Shown: positions 42,879 to 53,325, counted from the stretch's first letter. The stretch: 64,000 bases of DNA from Firm-13 sp037143795 (GCA_037143795.1 JBAWXZ010000002.1:124001-188000); one strand, 5' to 3'. Program-made: numbers and translations. The notes: generated from the sequence alone by a model not told the origin.

Positions 42879-43976
42879 ATGGATTTGCCTGAATCAACCA
42901 TTATTATTCCTTCACTTGATCCTGACCGGACACTGGTCGGGTACGTACAGAGTCTGATCGATCATGGATTTCAACATATAATTATTGTCAACGATGGATC
43001 CCAACCGAAATGCAGCGAAATATTTCTTGAACTGGAAAAAAAGCCGGAATGTATTGTTCTTCGCCATGATAAAAACCGCGGTAAGGGACGGTCCCTTAAG
43101 ACCGCCATGAAATACTGCATGGCAAACATGCATAATTCCAAAGGCGTAATTACGGTTGACGCTGACGGACAGCACGCAGTGAATGATGTCCTGCGGATTA
43201 ACGACGCGATGAATGCATCGGCAGGGAAAGTAATTCTTGGTTCCAGGGACTTCTCCGGCGAACATATTCCCTTCAAAAGTAAATTCGGCAACAAAGTCAC
43301 AAGCCGGATCATACAGATATTCCACGGCCACTATTTTTCCGATACACAGACGGGTCTTCGTGGCTTTCCTGATGAACTTCTGAACAGTCTGGTAAATAAA
43401 GTTGCAGGCGAGCGGTATGAATACGAAATGAATGTTCTTCTATACTGTGTGCACCGGGGAATAGAAGTTGAGGAAATGAAGATTGAGACCATTTATCATG
43501 ATAAAGATAACAGCGGTTCACATTTCAGGCCCTTTATCGACTCCATGCGGATTTATGCAATCATACTGAGGTCGTTTTTTTTCTATTCATTATCCGGAAT
43601 TCTGTCGGCCCTTCTGGATTTGGCGATTTTCACGCTGGTCGTTAAGCTTATACTGAAAAATTCCGATGCAGCAGCGATTTTTGCGGCTACCATTGCCGCC
43701 CGGGCATGCTCCTCGATATTTAATTATGCAGTAAATAGGAATGTCGTTTTCCGGTCGAAAAGCCGTGTTACCAACACAGTGATAAAGTACTACCTTCTGT
43801 GTGCCGTTCAAATGTCTGCGTCTGCAGGGCTTGTCTATTTCTTTCATCATTTTTCGCGGATTGACGAGGTGCTGGTCAAGGCGGTTATTGACGGGATCCT
43901 GTTTTTCGCAAGTTATCAGATTCAAAAGAGATGGGTTTTCAGACCTTCACGGAGAAAGGCCGTTAACAGCATATGA
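42879..43976 (+). CDS. Glycosyltransferase family 2 fused to GtrA
   Basis: A 365-residue fusion. The GT2 domain has IIIPSLDPDRTL, IVNDGSQP and the metal site VDADGQH (94-96), and transfers a sugar, probably to undecaprenyl phosphate. The GtrA domain (about 228-350) has four membrane segments, including FNYAVNRNVVF, and probably flips the lipid-linked sugar. ATG 42879 sits after GAGGACGG; an earlier in-frame start at 42786 overlaps the pgcA terminator and is rejected. The stop overlaps the next gene by four bases. Confidence 0.9.
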   Translation: MDLPESTIIIPSLDPDRTLVGYVQSLIDHGFQHIIIVNDGSQPKCSEIFLELEKKPECIVLRHDKNRGKGRSLKTAMKYCMANMHNSKGVITVDADGQHAVNDVLRINDAMNASAGKVILGSRDFSGEHIPFKSKFGNKVTSRIIQIFHGHYFSDTQTGLRGFPDELLNSLVNKVAGERYEYEMNVLLYCVHRGIEVEEMKIETIYHDKDNSGSHFRPFIDSMRIYAIILRSFFFYSLSGILSALLDLAIFTLVVKLILKNSDAAAIFAATIAARACSSIFNYAVNRNVVFRSKSRVTNTVIKYYLLCAVQMSASAGLVYFFHHFSRIDEVLVKAVIDGILFFASYQIQKRWVFRPSRRKAVNSI

Positions 43977-45889
43977 CATGGATAATTGCATTTGCGTTGA
44001 TGGGTCTGGCCACTGTTTTTTTCTCTGTGCAATTCGGCAAAAAATTCGAGGAATCCATGCCGGTTATTACATTTTCCATTATCCTGATCCTGTTTCTTTT
44101 TGGTCTGGCCGATCAACTTAAAGCAGGTTTCTGGGTTGCTGCAGGTGGCTGCGTAGTGCTGTCGGCAGGCGGAATTGTTCTGGCAGAGATTCAAAAGAAG
44201 ACAAATGATGCGGCGGCAAATCTTTTTACTCCCGCATTTTTTATTTTTATGCTGCTGTCTTTTGTCATCTGGTATTATGACCGCGGCATGGTGCTGACGG
44301 GATGGGATGAGTTTTCACATTGGGGGCGCGTCGTAAAAGCAACCTTTATGTCCAATCAGCTTTCCACCTACACGGATATTGAACTTACTTTCCGTTCATA
44401 CCCGCCAGCGCTGTCGCTCTATCAGTATTTTCTCATGTCCATAAGGGGGAAGTGGGACGAAGCAAACTTGTTCCGCGGCTATGCGATACTTGCCGTTACG
44501 CTCTTTCTTCCATTTATGAAAAACATAAAGTGGGGGAATGTCAAAACAATAATAAGTACGGTTCTCCTTGTAATTCTGACACCGATGCTGTTCTTTGGCA
44601 GTTTTTACACATCCGTATTGGTCGACCCGATCCTTGCGCTGTTCTTCGGTTACTGCCTGGCGGAAGCGTATCTGTATGAAAAGGGAAATGTATTCTCCCT
44701 GGTACGTATTTGCATGGGCCTTTCTGTGCTGGCGATCCTTAAGGAATCCGGTCAGTTTCTGGCTGTCATCGCATGTATTGTGCTGATAGCCAAGTCGATT
44801 TACATGGACGTGACGGATGATTCTGCACCGGGGGAAAACACCAAGGTACATTCCCCCCTGAACGTCAGGAAATTAATCTATAGACTGCGCTTCATCCTGC
44901 TGCTGGCCGTTCCCGTTGTTACAAGTGCCCTGTGGAATCTCAATATGACGCTGACCCATACAACGCGCATATTCTCCGGATCGATCGACTGGGATATGCT
45001 GAAGGCGATTCTTGGACGAAACACGGATAATTACCGCATGTCGGTGTATGACAATTTTATCAATACACTCTCTTCGGGAAGCCTGACCCCCGGATTTTTC
45101 ACGGGTACATTCTATTTTTGGGCCGCGTTTCTTGGCTTGCTTTTGTATTTTCTCTATTATTTCAATAGAAAAGACCTGCGCTTTGCCGGATATGCCAATT
45201 TGATCACGATTTCCGGCCTGGTGCTTTTTACAGCAGGCCTCCTGATAACATACCTCTTCCGGTTTTCTGAATATGAAGCGACCATTCTATCGTCATTTCA
45301 ACGGTATATAAGCACGTATCTGCAGGGGATGTTCGCCTGCGCCGTAATGATCCTGCTATTTTGCACGTACAGTCACAGGCAGGAAAAACCGAACCGGATG
45401 GCTGTCATGAAGCTTGTGCTTCTGGTGTTTCTTGCCATATTTATCCCGATGAATAACATTACAAATATTACAACAGGCCGTACACGAACCGATGCTGCCA
45501 GGATGAGGGACAAATTCAGCGGCCTCGTACAGAAAGTGAAAAACAGCGGTATTGCACCCGGGGATAAGATCTGGATTATTGCAGAGCATACGGATGGATT
45601 TGAATATTGGATCCTGAAATATGAATTTATTCAGCAGTATGCAGAGCAGGGAGCATTCTGGAGTCTCGGGGATAAATCTTCAGACAAAGATGTCTGGACG
45701 GCCGACCTTACTGCTGACCAGTGGGAACAGCAGCTGGCTGATTATGATTATGTTGTGATTTATTGTGTGGATGATACTTTTACAAACCGGTATAAGAGCC
45801 TGTTTGCTGATGAAAAAAGCATTTGGGCTAATTCGATCTATGAAGTTGTCAAAGACGGCTCCAATATCACACTTAAATATGTAAAATAA
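43973..45889 (+). CDS. Large polytopic membrane protein, possible GT-C transferase
   Basis: A 638-residue protein of unrecognised family coupled to the GT2-GtrA gene (ATGA overlap). About twelve membrane segments; the first large outside loop carries DRGMVLTGWDEFSHWGRVVK with acidic and aromatic residues, as in GT-C enzymes that use lipid-linked sugars. A soluble ~110-residue C-terminal domain follows. Being coupled to a lipid-sugar maker and flippase, it is a good candidate for the final transferase. Confidence 0.75.
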   Translation: MTWIIAFALMGLATVFFSVQFGKKFEESMPVITFSIILILFLFGLADQLKAGFWVAAGGCVVLSAGGIVLAEIQKKTNDAAANLFTPAFFIFMLLSFVIWYYDRGMVLTGWDEFSHWGRVVKATFMSNQLSTYTDIELTFRSYPPALSLYQYFLMSIRGKWDEANLFRGYAILAVTLFLPFMKNIKWGNVKTIISTVLLVILTPMLFFGSFYTSVLVDPILALFFGYCLAEAYLYEKGNVFSLVRICMGLSVLAILKESGQFLAVIACIVLIAKSIYMDVTDDSAPGENTKVHSPLNVRKLIYRLRFILLLAVPVVTSALWNLNMTLTHTTRIFSGSIDWDMLKAILGRNTDNYRMSVYDNFINTLSSGSLTPGFFTGTFYFWAAFLGLLLYFLYYFNRKDLRFAGYANLITISGLVLFTAGLLITYLFRFSEYEATILSSFQRYISTYLQGMFACAVMILLFCTYSHRQEKPNRMAVMKLVLLVFLAIFIPMNNITNITTGRTRTDAARMRDKFSGLVQKVKNSGIAPGDKIWIIAEHTDGFEYWILKYEFIQQYAEQGAFWSLGDKSSDKDVWTADLTADQWEQQLADYDYVVIYCVDDTFTNRYKSLFADEKSIWANSIYEVVKDGSNITLKYVK

Positions 45890-45922
45890 GGATCCGGAAA
45901 ATAATTGCCATACATGCCGATT

Positions 45923-45957
45923 AGCTCATACGAGGTCACTCGTATGAGCTTTTTTTG
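45923..45957 (+). terminator. Intrinsic terminator
   Basis: AGCTCATACGAG (45923-45934) and CTCGTATGAGCT (45939-45950) form a perfect twelve-pair stem with a GTCA loop, followed by seven Ts. Confidence 0.95.
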
Positions 45958-46103
45958 GCTGATTTTGGTCGTAGAGGCATTTACCGAGAACTGCTTCACA
46001 TCAACTATTTGTGATATTTGTTTACGCTGATTTTGTCAAATGATTTCTGCAGCTAATTAATTGTAATTTAATTTTACTAAATCCGGTTTGCGGGTGTACA
46101 TCG

Positions 46104-46112
46104 TGCTATACT
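46104..46112 (+). promoter_or_regulatory. Extended -10 promoter of the large repeat protein
   Basis: TGCTATACT is an extended -10. It lies 77 bases before the ATG in the 300-base gap 45890-46189, which otherwise holds the upstream terminator and AT-rich sequence. Confidence 0.5.
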
Positions 46113-46189
46113 GCAATTAATTATGCAAGTTTATAATAAATAATAAAAAATAAACATTAGATATCAATGAAAAGTAAGGAGGATTTGAG

Positions 46190-49100
46190 ATGAAGCGAGT
46201 TGTGGGTATTGTCCTGGCAATTATTCTGGTATTCAACAGTCTCATTACGGGTAGTGTTTCTGCTGCTTCAAGTGCAGTTGGTGTTGCATATCAGAGTCAT
46301 GTCCAAAATACCGGATGGCAGACGTCTGTTTCCGATGGCCAGGTCGCAGGAACAACGGGCATGGATTTGCGGATGGAAGCCTTGAAGATCAATTTAACGA
46401 ATGCACCGGCAGGCGCCGGAATCACATACCAGTCACATGTTTCCAATGTTGGCTGGCAGAGCCCGGTGAGTAATGGACAAATTACAGGAACAATCGCTCA
46501 GAGCCAGCAAATGGAAGCGATAAAAATCACACTGGTAAACATGCCCGGATACTCGGTACAGTATCAGGTGCATGTGGCACAGATAGGATGGCAATCATGG
46601 GTTACGGATGGTCAGCTGGCAGGTACAACCGGCAGAAGTTTAAAAATTGAAGCGATAAGAATAGAACTGGTAAAGATTTCTGATAATTCCGGTGTGGACG
46701 TTCAGTATCAAAGCCAGGTCCAGGATATAGGCTGGCAGACCCCTGTTTTTGATGGTCAGATGGCTGGTACTGAGGGCCTGAGTCTGCGAATGGAAGCCCT
46801 GAGAATCAATCTGGTTAATGCACCGGCAGGTGCCGGCATCCAATATTCCGCGCACGTATCGACGATAGGCTGGCAGAATATTGTAAGCGACGGGCAGATT
46901 GCCGGAACAGTTGCTCAAAGCCTGCAAATGGAAGCAATTAAAATAACGCTGGTGAATATGCCGGGCTATTCAGTACAGTATCAGACACACGTGTCCAATG
47001 TTGGCTGGCAGCCATGGGCAGCAGACGGTGAGATAGCCGGTACAACAGGCAGAGGATTGAAAATTGAAGCAATACGGATCAGAATAGTTGATAACACACT
47101 TTATTCGGCCGGCGAAATTGCAGTAGCTGCCTATGAGAATGCCCCCCTAACGACTCTTACGGAAGTATCAGCGGCAGAAGGCCTCAAAGCAGCTGCGGAT
47201 ACTGCGGCTGCGGCCGTTGGCAATGCGACAGAAAGAGCAGCACTCGAAGTTAGAATTGCTGACAGAGCCGCAGTTATTGCGTCTGCCAGGGCGGCTCTTG
47301 AGGAAGCTGCGCGTCAGGCTGGACTGCAGGCGGCAGCTGAAACAGCCGTAGCTGCCTATGAGAATGCCCCGATAACAACGCTTTCGGAAATTACTGCAGC
47401 AGAAGGGCTCAAAGCAGAAGCGGATACGGCGGCGGCAGCCGTTGGTGATGCTACTGTAAGAACGACTTTTGAAGTCAGAATATCAAACAGGGCAGCGGCT
47501 ATTGCATCTGCCAGGACGGTTCTTGAGGAAGCTGCACATCAGGCTGCTTTGCAGGCGGCAGCTGAAACAGCAGTAGCTGCGTATGAGAATGCCCCGATAA
47601 CTACACTTCCGGAAATTACTGCAGCAGAAGGACTCAAAGCGGCAGCAGATACAGCGGCAGCAGCTGTTGGAGATGGCACTGCAAGATCGGCTTTTCAGGT
47701 CAGAATATCAAACAGAGCAGCAGCTATTGCGTCTGCAAAAGCCATACTAAAAGAAGTAGAGGCTCTTTTAGCAGTCAACACAGCAGCCACAGGAACCATG
47801 GGTGCAGTCATCACAACATATTCGACCACACTTGGCCTTTCCTCGGCTACCATGGGTGATTACGGTTTATTATCGCCGGCTGGCAAAGATAACGTGTACA
47901 CTGCCTTGGCTGGCAAAGCATTTCCCAGCGCTGCAGCAGTTCGTACAGCCTTTGATATAGTAGTCGGCACTCAAATTATCAATGAAATAACAGTAAGAGC
48001 AAAAATGGAGGCAGCGTTAAGAAGATATGCAGGCATACTCGGTTTCGATGCAACAGCATACAGCACTTACATCGCTTCTTCGACGAACGCACTTTCCTTC
48101 AGAGCTCATATAACGGATGCCCTGATACTTGTCACATTTGCATCCGCGGCAGATGTTAAAGCAGCATTTGATTCTGCTGTGATGGCAGAGGCAGTTCATT
48201 CTATAGACATACAAGTTTATAATTATATGGATCGGGAACTTAGAACATACGCTTCCATATTGGGATTGAATCTTACTGACTATGATACCCTTGTAAATAA
48301 GAATCCCATTATTACAGGAATGGTTGCAGAGCCATTTACAACATCTGCACATATAAAAGAATTCTTTGATTCGCTTGTAGCACAGCAAAAATCCCTGGAA
48401 GCCCTGCCCATGCTGGACGCATTCAATTCAGCACCGGATGCGGCAACGATGGGAAACGTAATAGACACTTACTCCACACTATTCAAAGCAGCAGATTATA
48501 ATGCTTATAACAACTTCATAGGTGCGGCAGCCAAGGCAGTAATTCATACGGCTATGCTTACACCGGTTTATACATCGAATAAGGATATTCAGATGGCCTT
48601 TGTTATCGGGTTGGTAAATACCCAGTACATTAATTATGGCAAACAGGTATTTGCCAACAATATTGTATTTTTAGGGTTGGCAACAAGTACGGCAGCCAAC
48701 GAATTTGCCGCCTTACCTTATGCGGAGCAAACCTTAATAACTAATGCTGTGTTTGCTGCCAGACCCATTGCGGATCAGGCAGGAGTTGTGGCAGCAGCGC
48801 TGAACAGTACTGCTACAGAGAGTTATATTGGTACGCTGCTTACGCTTAACAGTGGGATTTTGGGAATAGACCTTACTGCCTATAATCTGCTGTCAACAGC
48901 AGATACGGCGACAGTGAACCAGTGGCTCTTAGCTGCAAACATGTACAGTACCGCCGATGTACAGGCAGCTTTTAACGCGGCCATGTTTAGCCTGTCAAAC
49001 ATTCTTGCAGTCGGAGAAGCTTCAGCAGCATCAGGTACAAGCACAATTACCTACACTTTAACTACAGGAACATTTGACCCGACGACAGGTGCCTCAGCCG

Positions 49101-50839
49101 GTAACTGGATACTTGGGGGATTAGATGCGGCTGATCTGGGAACGATTACTAACGTTGCCTTATCAAATGGCGACACAACTGCCACCCTCACAATATCCGG
49201 AATAGTAAACTCGGGATTCGATTATTCGGCCGCACCTGCACAGGCTGCTTTATTATCAGGATTTGCAGCCCCTGCACCGGTAACCGTTATAGTATCCGTT
49301 ATTATTCAGGCTGTGAGCACGGCAACAGCAACAACGGGCGCAAGTGCAATTACTTATTCGCTGACAACGGGCGTGTTCGATCCGGTGACGAGTACTGATC
49401 CGGCAAATTGGACACTCGGTGGTACCGACCTTGGAGATCTAGGAAGCATTACCGGCATTGCCCTCTCAAACAGTGACAGGACAGCAACGATTATGATAAC
49501 GGGAATAGTTGGAGACAATACAAAAATATATACAGTTGCACCGGCACAAGCTGCATTTGCAGCAGGATTTGCAGCACCGGCAGAGTCTGCTGTTGATGTT
49601 ATAGCAGATACTCTTGCCGTGGGCAGTGCCATCGCGGTAGCAGGATATAATACAGTTACCTATAACCTTACAACAGGGACATTTGACCCGGTAACCGGCA
49701 TGGATCCGGCCAACTGGACCTTGGGCGGCACGTATTCCGCTGATCTGGGCGCGGTTGCATCCGTTGTCATATCCAACGCTGATAAAACGGCAATACTTAC
49801 CCTTACCGGTCTTACATATCAATTTGTATATGATTATTCCGTCGCACCTTCACAGACAGCATTTACAGCAGGATTTGCAGCACCGTCAGCAGCAATCATA
49901 ATGGTATATGACAACCCGATTGCAGTTGGCACAGCAACTGCAACAACGGGAACAAGTACAATTACTTATGCGCTGACAACAGGCATCTTTGATCCTGTCG
50001 AAGGGATAGCAGCCGGCAACTGGATTCTTGGCGGTGCGGATGTAAACGATTTAGGGACGATCACGAACTTAGCTTTATCCAATAACGACAGGACAGCAAC
50101 GATTACAATATCCGGGACTGTTGGTGCGAATACACAAATTTACACAGTTATACCAACACAGGCGATATTCTTCTGGATGGGTTATACTTCTCCGCTTGCA
50201 CCGTCAACAGTAAATATTATTACAGATACACTGGCAGCAGGCACAGCAAAAGCTACAGCAGGGGCAACTACAATTACATATACCCTGATAACCGGCACAT
50301 TTAATGCAGCAACTGCTGTTGATGCTGCTAACTGGACGCTGGGAGGAGCGCTAGCTGCCGAATTAGGAACGATCACAAATATTGCCTTGTCAAATGGCGA
50401 CACAAAAGCGACGCTGACTATTGACGGTGTTATATGGCAGGGCGTGACAGATTACACTGCCGCACCGTCACAAACGGCTTTTGCTCCCGGTTTTGCAGCT
50501 CCTTCACCGGTATTTATTACAGTGCTTAATCCACAGGCCGCAGGCGGTGCAACGGCCGTGACAGGAACAAATACAATAATCTATGACCTTACCACAGGAA
50601 TGTTTGACTCACTTTACGGTGCTGATACAGCCAACTGGATACTGGGCGGAACTAATGTAAGCGATTTAGGTACTATCTCCAGTGTTGCTTTTCCAAATGG
50701 CGGTTTAACGGCTATAATTACACTAACGGGTACTGTCGGTGCAAATACAATGAATTATACAATTGCGCCGGCGGACATAATGTTTACACCGTACGGATAT
50801 TCAGCACCGGCATTGGCTGCAGTGGTAGTGACTCCGTAA
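46190..50839 (+). CDS. Giant secreted ChW-repeat surface protein
   Basis: A 1549-residue protein. A signal peptide (1-26, ending VSAAS) is followed by six ChW repeats (31-300), three 75-residue Ala-rich repeats with AVAAYENAP (307-523, FIVAR-like), helical repeats with the tail FTSAxxVKxAFDxAV (about 530-937), and six ~100-residue beta-type repeats (938-1549) with consensus TTGTFDPxTGxDxANWxLGG. No LPxTG, SLH or membrane anchor is visible, so ChW repeats probably hold it to the surface. GGAGG precedes ATG 46190. Likely adhesin or scaffold; function unproven. Confidence 0.85.
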   Translation: MKRVVGIVLAIILVFNSLITGSVSAASSAVGVAYQSHVQNTGWQTSVSDGQVAGTTGMDLRMEALKINLTNAPAGAGITYQSHVSNVGWQSPVSNGQITGTIAQSQQMEAIKITLVNMPGYSVQYQVHVAQIGWQSWVTDGQLAGTTGRSLKIEAIRIELVKISDNSGVDVQYQSQVQDIGWQTPVFDGQMAGTEGLSLRMEALRINLVNAPAGAGIQYSAHVSTIGWQNIVSDGQIAGTVAQSLQMEAIKITLVNMPGYSVQYQTHVSNVGWQPWAADGEIAGTTGRGLKIEAIRIRIVDNTLYSAGEIAVAAYENAPLTTLTEVSAAEGLKAAADTAAAAVGNATERAALEVRIADRAAVIASARAALEEAARQAGLQAAAETAVAAYENAPITTLSEITAAEGLKAEADTAAAAVGDATVRTTFEVRISNRAAAIASARTVLEEAAHQAALQAAAETAVAAYENAPITTLPEITAAEGLKAAADTAAAAVGDGTARSAFQVRISNRAAAIASAKAILKEVEALLAVNTAATGTMGAVITTYSTTLGLSSATMGDYGLLSPAGKDNVYTALAGKAFPSAAAVRTAFDIVVGTQIINEITVRAKMEAALRRYAGILGFDATAYSTYIASSTNALSFRAHITDALILVTFASAADVKAAFDSAVMAEAVHSIDIQVYNYMDRELRTYASILGLNLTDYDTLVNKNPIITGMVAEPFTTSAHIKEFFDSLVAQQKSLEALPMLDAFNSAPDAATMGNVIDTYSTLFKAADYNAYNNFIGAAAKAVIHTAMLTPVYTSNKDIQMAFVIGLVNTQYINYGKQVFANNIVFLGLATSTAANEFAALPYAEQTLITNAVFAARPIADQAGVVAAALNSTATESYIGTLLTLNSGILGIDLTAYNLLSTADTATVNQWLLAANMYSTADVQAAFNAAMFSLSNILAVGEASAASGTSTITYTLTTGTFDPTTGASAGNWILGGLDAADLGTITNVALSNGDTTATLTISGIVNSGFDYSAAPAQAALLSGFAAPAPVTVIVSVIIQAVSTATATTGASAITYSLTTGVFDPVTSTDPANWTLGGTDLGDLGSITGIALSNSDRTATIMITGIVGDNTKIYTVAPAQAAFAAGFAAPAESAVDVIADTLAVGSAIAVAGYNTVTYNLTTGTFDPVTGMDPANWTLGGTYSADLGAVASVVISNADKTAILTLTGLTYQFVYDYSVAPSQTAFTAGFAAPSAAIIMVYDNPIAVGTATATTGTSTITYALTTGIFDPVEGIAAGNWILGGADVNDLGTITNLALSNNDRTATITISGTVGANTQIYTVIPTQAIFFWMGYTSPLAPSTVNIITDTLAAGTAKATAGATTITYTLITGTFNAATAVDAANWTLGGALAAELGTITNIALSNGDTKATLTIDGVIWQGVTDYTAAPSQTAFAPGFAAPSPVFITVLNPQAAGGATAVTGTNTIIYDLTTGMFDSLYGADTANWILGGTNVSDLGTISSVAFPNGGLTAIITLTGTVGANTMNYTIAPADIMFTPYGYSAPALAAVVVTP
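46280..47089 (+). repeat. Six ChW repeats in the giant surface protein
   Basis: Six copies of ~45 residues in two sets of three, each with a GWQ core and an ME/IEAIxI end. Copies 1 and 4, 2 and 5, 3 and 6 are most alike, showing duplication of a triad. Confidence 0.85.
47108..47758 (+). repeat. Three 225-base repeats (75-residue Ala-rich units)
   Basis: Units begin at AVAAYENAP residues 311, 386 and 461, exactly 75 residues apart, and are highly similar in sequence. Confidence 0.85.
49001..50836 (+). repeat. Six ~300-base repeats (about 100-residue units)
   Basis: Units begin near 49001, 49301, 49602, 49908, 50219 and 50526. Each carries a TIT/TVTYxLTTGxFD strand, NWxLGG, DLGxI and an APxQAAF-like end. 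I do not recognise a named domain. Confidence 0.8.
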
Positions 50840-50898
50840 AATTCCATGTGATATGCAACACCCAATGATCCCTGTATGATCAAACAGGCAAAAAGACA

Positions 50899-50942
50899 AA
50901 AGCCCCGAGAGTGAAGTCAAAAGACAAAACTCGCGGGGCTTT
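50899..50942 (+). terminator. Bidirectional terminator between convergent genes
   Basis: AAAGCCCC (50899-50906) pairs with GGGGCTTT (50935-50942), with extra inner pairing. It lies between convergent genes and can serve both strands. Confidence 0.75.
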
Positions 50943-50960
50943 AACAATTTATTTCATATG

Positions 50961-52217
50961 TCAGTTGTTGATTGTATCCGCGCGCCCCGCATAGATATAC
51001 CGGATCAGGTACCCTAGCAGCAGAATAATCTGTATCAGCTGGACGATAATCATGGAAATATTAATACCATTTACTCCATAGACATCAATACAGATCTTTG
51101 AAATCGCGATACATATAACGGAGCCGACAATCGCACTGAAAAACAGGAACTTGATCTGCCGGATGGCGGTAATTACATTATTCAGAAGCCAGATAAAGGC
51201 TGTGCATATTACAGTAATTACAGTCGGAACAAGAAGATAGGAGTAATCAAGGACCTTTGGCTTGGAACCGTACAGGATGGAAAGTCCCCAGTCTCCAAAG
51301 AAGTAACAGCCGATAACCGCAATGACAGACAGTGCGAGGATGATAAGAATCGTCTTGGAGAGAAGCCCGGCAAAGGCCTTGGCATTCTTTTCCGTGTGGC
51401 TTTTGGAGAACAGCGGTATCAGCGGTGCGTAAATAAAGCTGGCCAGCAGCTGTATGATTAATACCGGCGCGGCGATTGCCGAGTAATACCCGAATACATC
51501 TGTCCCGTATGCATCCTTCAGGAAAAGCCGGGGAACCATAACATTAAAGGAATACAAAAAGGCGCAGACAATAAGCGGTGCACAGGCAATTAGGAGCTTG
51601 TCCAATCCGTGAAAATCAAATTTGATCTTCACACGCGCAATTTTAACGGTCTGTATGATGTCATAAGAGAAGATGACGGCATAGGAACAAATCATCATGG
51701 CAATGATTGCCAGTAAAAGGCTGCCAGTGAATTTGAGTACCAGGCAAAAGGCTGCCACCGTCAAAATAGCCCGGGCGATATAAGACTTTCCGATAATGTC
51801 CATTCTCCAGTGCTTTTGTACGATACCGTTATATACATCGACTAAAGCCTCAGAAAGCTTGAAGACCATATAAAGGAGGATGCAGAGGCGCTCTTCAACC
51901 GTAAAGCCTTTAATAAAAACGAATACCAAACAGGCCAGAAGGGAGACAGTGCAAGTCAGAAGCCTGGACATAATATAGGTATTGTCTGAAAATTTCCCCT
52001 GCAGGTCGGATACCTGGTATGCCCTCATACCCCATACGGATATGGTATAAAAAACATTAGTCGAGGTCATGGCAAGTGCAAGCAGGCCGGTATCCGTTGC
52101 ACCGGATATGATCATAACCAGATAAGTGATGACCCACATGCCGGCCATGTATATCGTGGACCCGGCACTGTACCACATGAAATTACGCGCGATGGTTTTG
52201 TTATCTACATTCTCCAA
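50961..52217 (-). CDS. Polysaccharide flippase (Wzx/MATE-like)
   Basis: A 418-residue protein with about twelve to fourteen membrane segments and the RNFMWYSAGSTIYM start common to lipid-linked oligosaccharide flippases. It would move lipid-linked glycans across the membrane. The start is TTG 52217 on the minus strand, with a weak ribosome site. Last gene of a GT2-GT8-flippase operon. Confidence 0.85.
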   Translation of the reverse strand: MENVDNKTIARNFMWYSAGSTIYMAGMWVITYLVMIISGATDTGLLALAMTSTNVFYTISVWGMRAYQVSDLQGKFSDNTYIMSRLLTCTVSLLACLVFVFIKGFTVEERLCILLYMVFKLSEALVDVYNGIVQKHWRMDIIGKSYIARAILTVAAFCLVLKFTGSLLLAIIAMMICSYAVIFSYDIIQTVKIARVKIKFDFHGLDKLLIACAPLIVCAFLYSFNVMVPRLFLKDAYGTDVFGYYSAIAAPVLIIQLLASFIYAPLIPLFSKSHTEKNAKAFAGLLSKTILIILALSVIAVIGCYFFGDWGLSILYGSKPKVLDYSYLLVPTVITVICTAFIWLLNNVITAIRQIKFLFFSAIVGSVICIAISKICIDVYGVNGINISMIIVQLIQIILLLGYLIRYIYAGRADTINN

Positions 52218-52316
52218 TAAACTGCCTGCCTTTTGCTTACTCCGCGATATTTCTATAATTCGATTCGCGGGTGTCCCGTTTCCGACAAACCGGAACGTAC
52301 TGCCAGCCCTGAATCG

Positions 52317-53321
52317 TCAGCCCTGAACTGTCTTGTTCATGTTCGAAAGATACCTGTTCTGGGCAGCCATATGGAGAGGGATATACATGCGGCGGGGGAG
52401 TATCTGGTAGAGCTTTCTCTGAATCCTGAAGATTCTTTTTCGCGATACGGAAGCCTTTTCGAAATCCCTCCAGGGTGAGAGTGCAAGGTAACGGTCGAAA
52501 ATAGCATTCTGGGGATGGATGCTGTCCTTTTCCCACGGGCGTCCGGTCATTGCTCCCATGCAGTGGTAAATCACCGGATTGTCGTAGGCTTTTTGAATCT
52601 CTTCGACGGTATTGTAATAAGGTTCCTTAAGTCCGTACATCTTGAGCGATTCCTTGATTCCGTATATATAGAATCCGCTGTTGAAATTGTACTTGAGATC
52701 CAGATATTTGAATTTATCACGGAAAAGCACGTTCAAAATATCCTGGTCGACGGTGTAATAACCGTTCCGGACGTTTTTGAGATGATCAATAATCCGTTCC
52801 TCGCAGTGCTCGGACTTCCACATATCCTGATTGACCAGAAGCACTCCGCCGTTGTAGTATTTGTCCGTTTCCGGGATATCAATCAGCGACTTGTACTTAT
52901 TCATTGTGCAGTCGTAGGTGGCGGCGAGTATATAGCCGGTAAGGTCCATGTCAATCAATTCCATAAGGGATCCGTTTATTACGGTATCGCCGTCGAGCTG
53001 GAAAATCCGTCCGTTGGGCACGTCAAGTTCCTTCAGTGCCATCAGCTTGAAATATGTCGTGTACGTGTTCTTGAAAGGAGCAACCTTCAGGTCGAGAAGC
53101 CTTTGCAAAATCACCTGCGTATCAACCAGGATCAGATTCCTGCTATAGGTATCGCAGACCTGCTGCATTTTGGCTAAATTCCTGTCTGAAATTGCATCAT
53201 TCAGGATGTAGAAATTGATCTCATCAATATCCTTATTATTCTCGCAAAGCGAGGTCATCGACACGCCCGTGACAACGGAATAGTAGTCATTGCTCTGGTA
53301 GAGGATATTAAGAGTCTTCAT
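52317..53321 (-). CDS. Glycosyltransferase family 8
   Basis: A 334-residue cytosolic transferase with the GT8 DxD motif (QLDGDTV, DGD at 110-112), YYNGGVLLVN, and the terminal HCMGAMTGRPWEKDS substrate loop. It uses UDP-hexoses. It lies four bases after the GT2 gene on the minus strand, so they are co-translated. The donor and acceptor are unknown. Confidence 0.9.
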   Translation of the reverse strand: MKTLNILYQSNDYYSVVTGVSMTSLCENNKDIDEINFYILNDAISDRNLAKMQQVCDTYSRNLILVDTQVILQRLLDLKVAPFKNTYTTYFKLMALKELDVPNGRIFQLDGDTVINGSLMELIDMDLTGYILAATYDCTMNKYKSLIDIPETDKYYNGGVLLVNQDMWKSEHCEERIIDHLKNVRNGYYTVDQDILNVLFRDKFKYLDLKYNFNSGFYIYGIKESLKMYGLKEPYYNTVEEIQKAYDNPVIYHCMGAMTGRPWEKDSIHPQNAIFDRYLALSPWRDFEKASVSRKRIFRIQRKLYQILPRRMYIPLHMAAQNRYLSNMNKTVQG

Positions 53322-53325
53322 GTTT

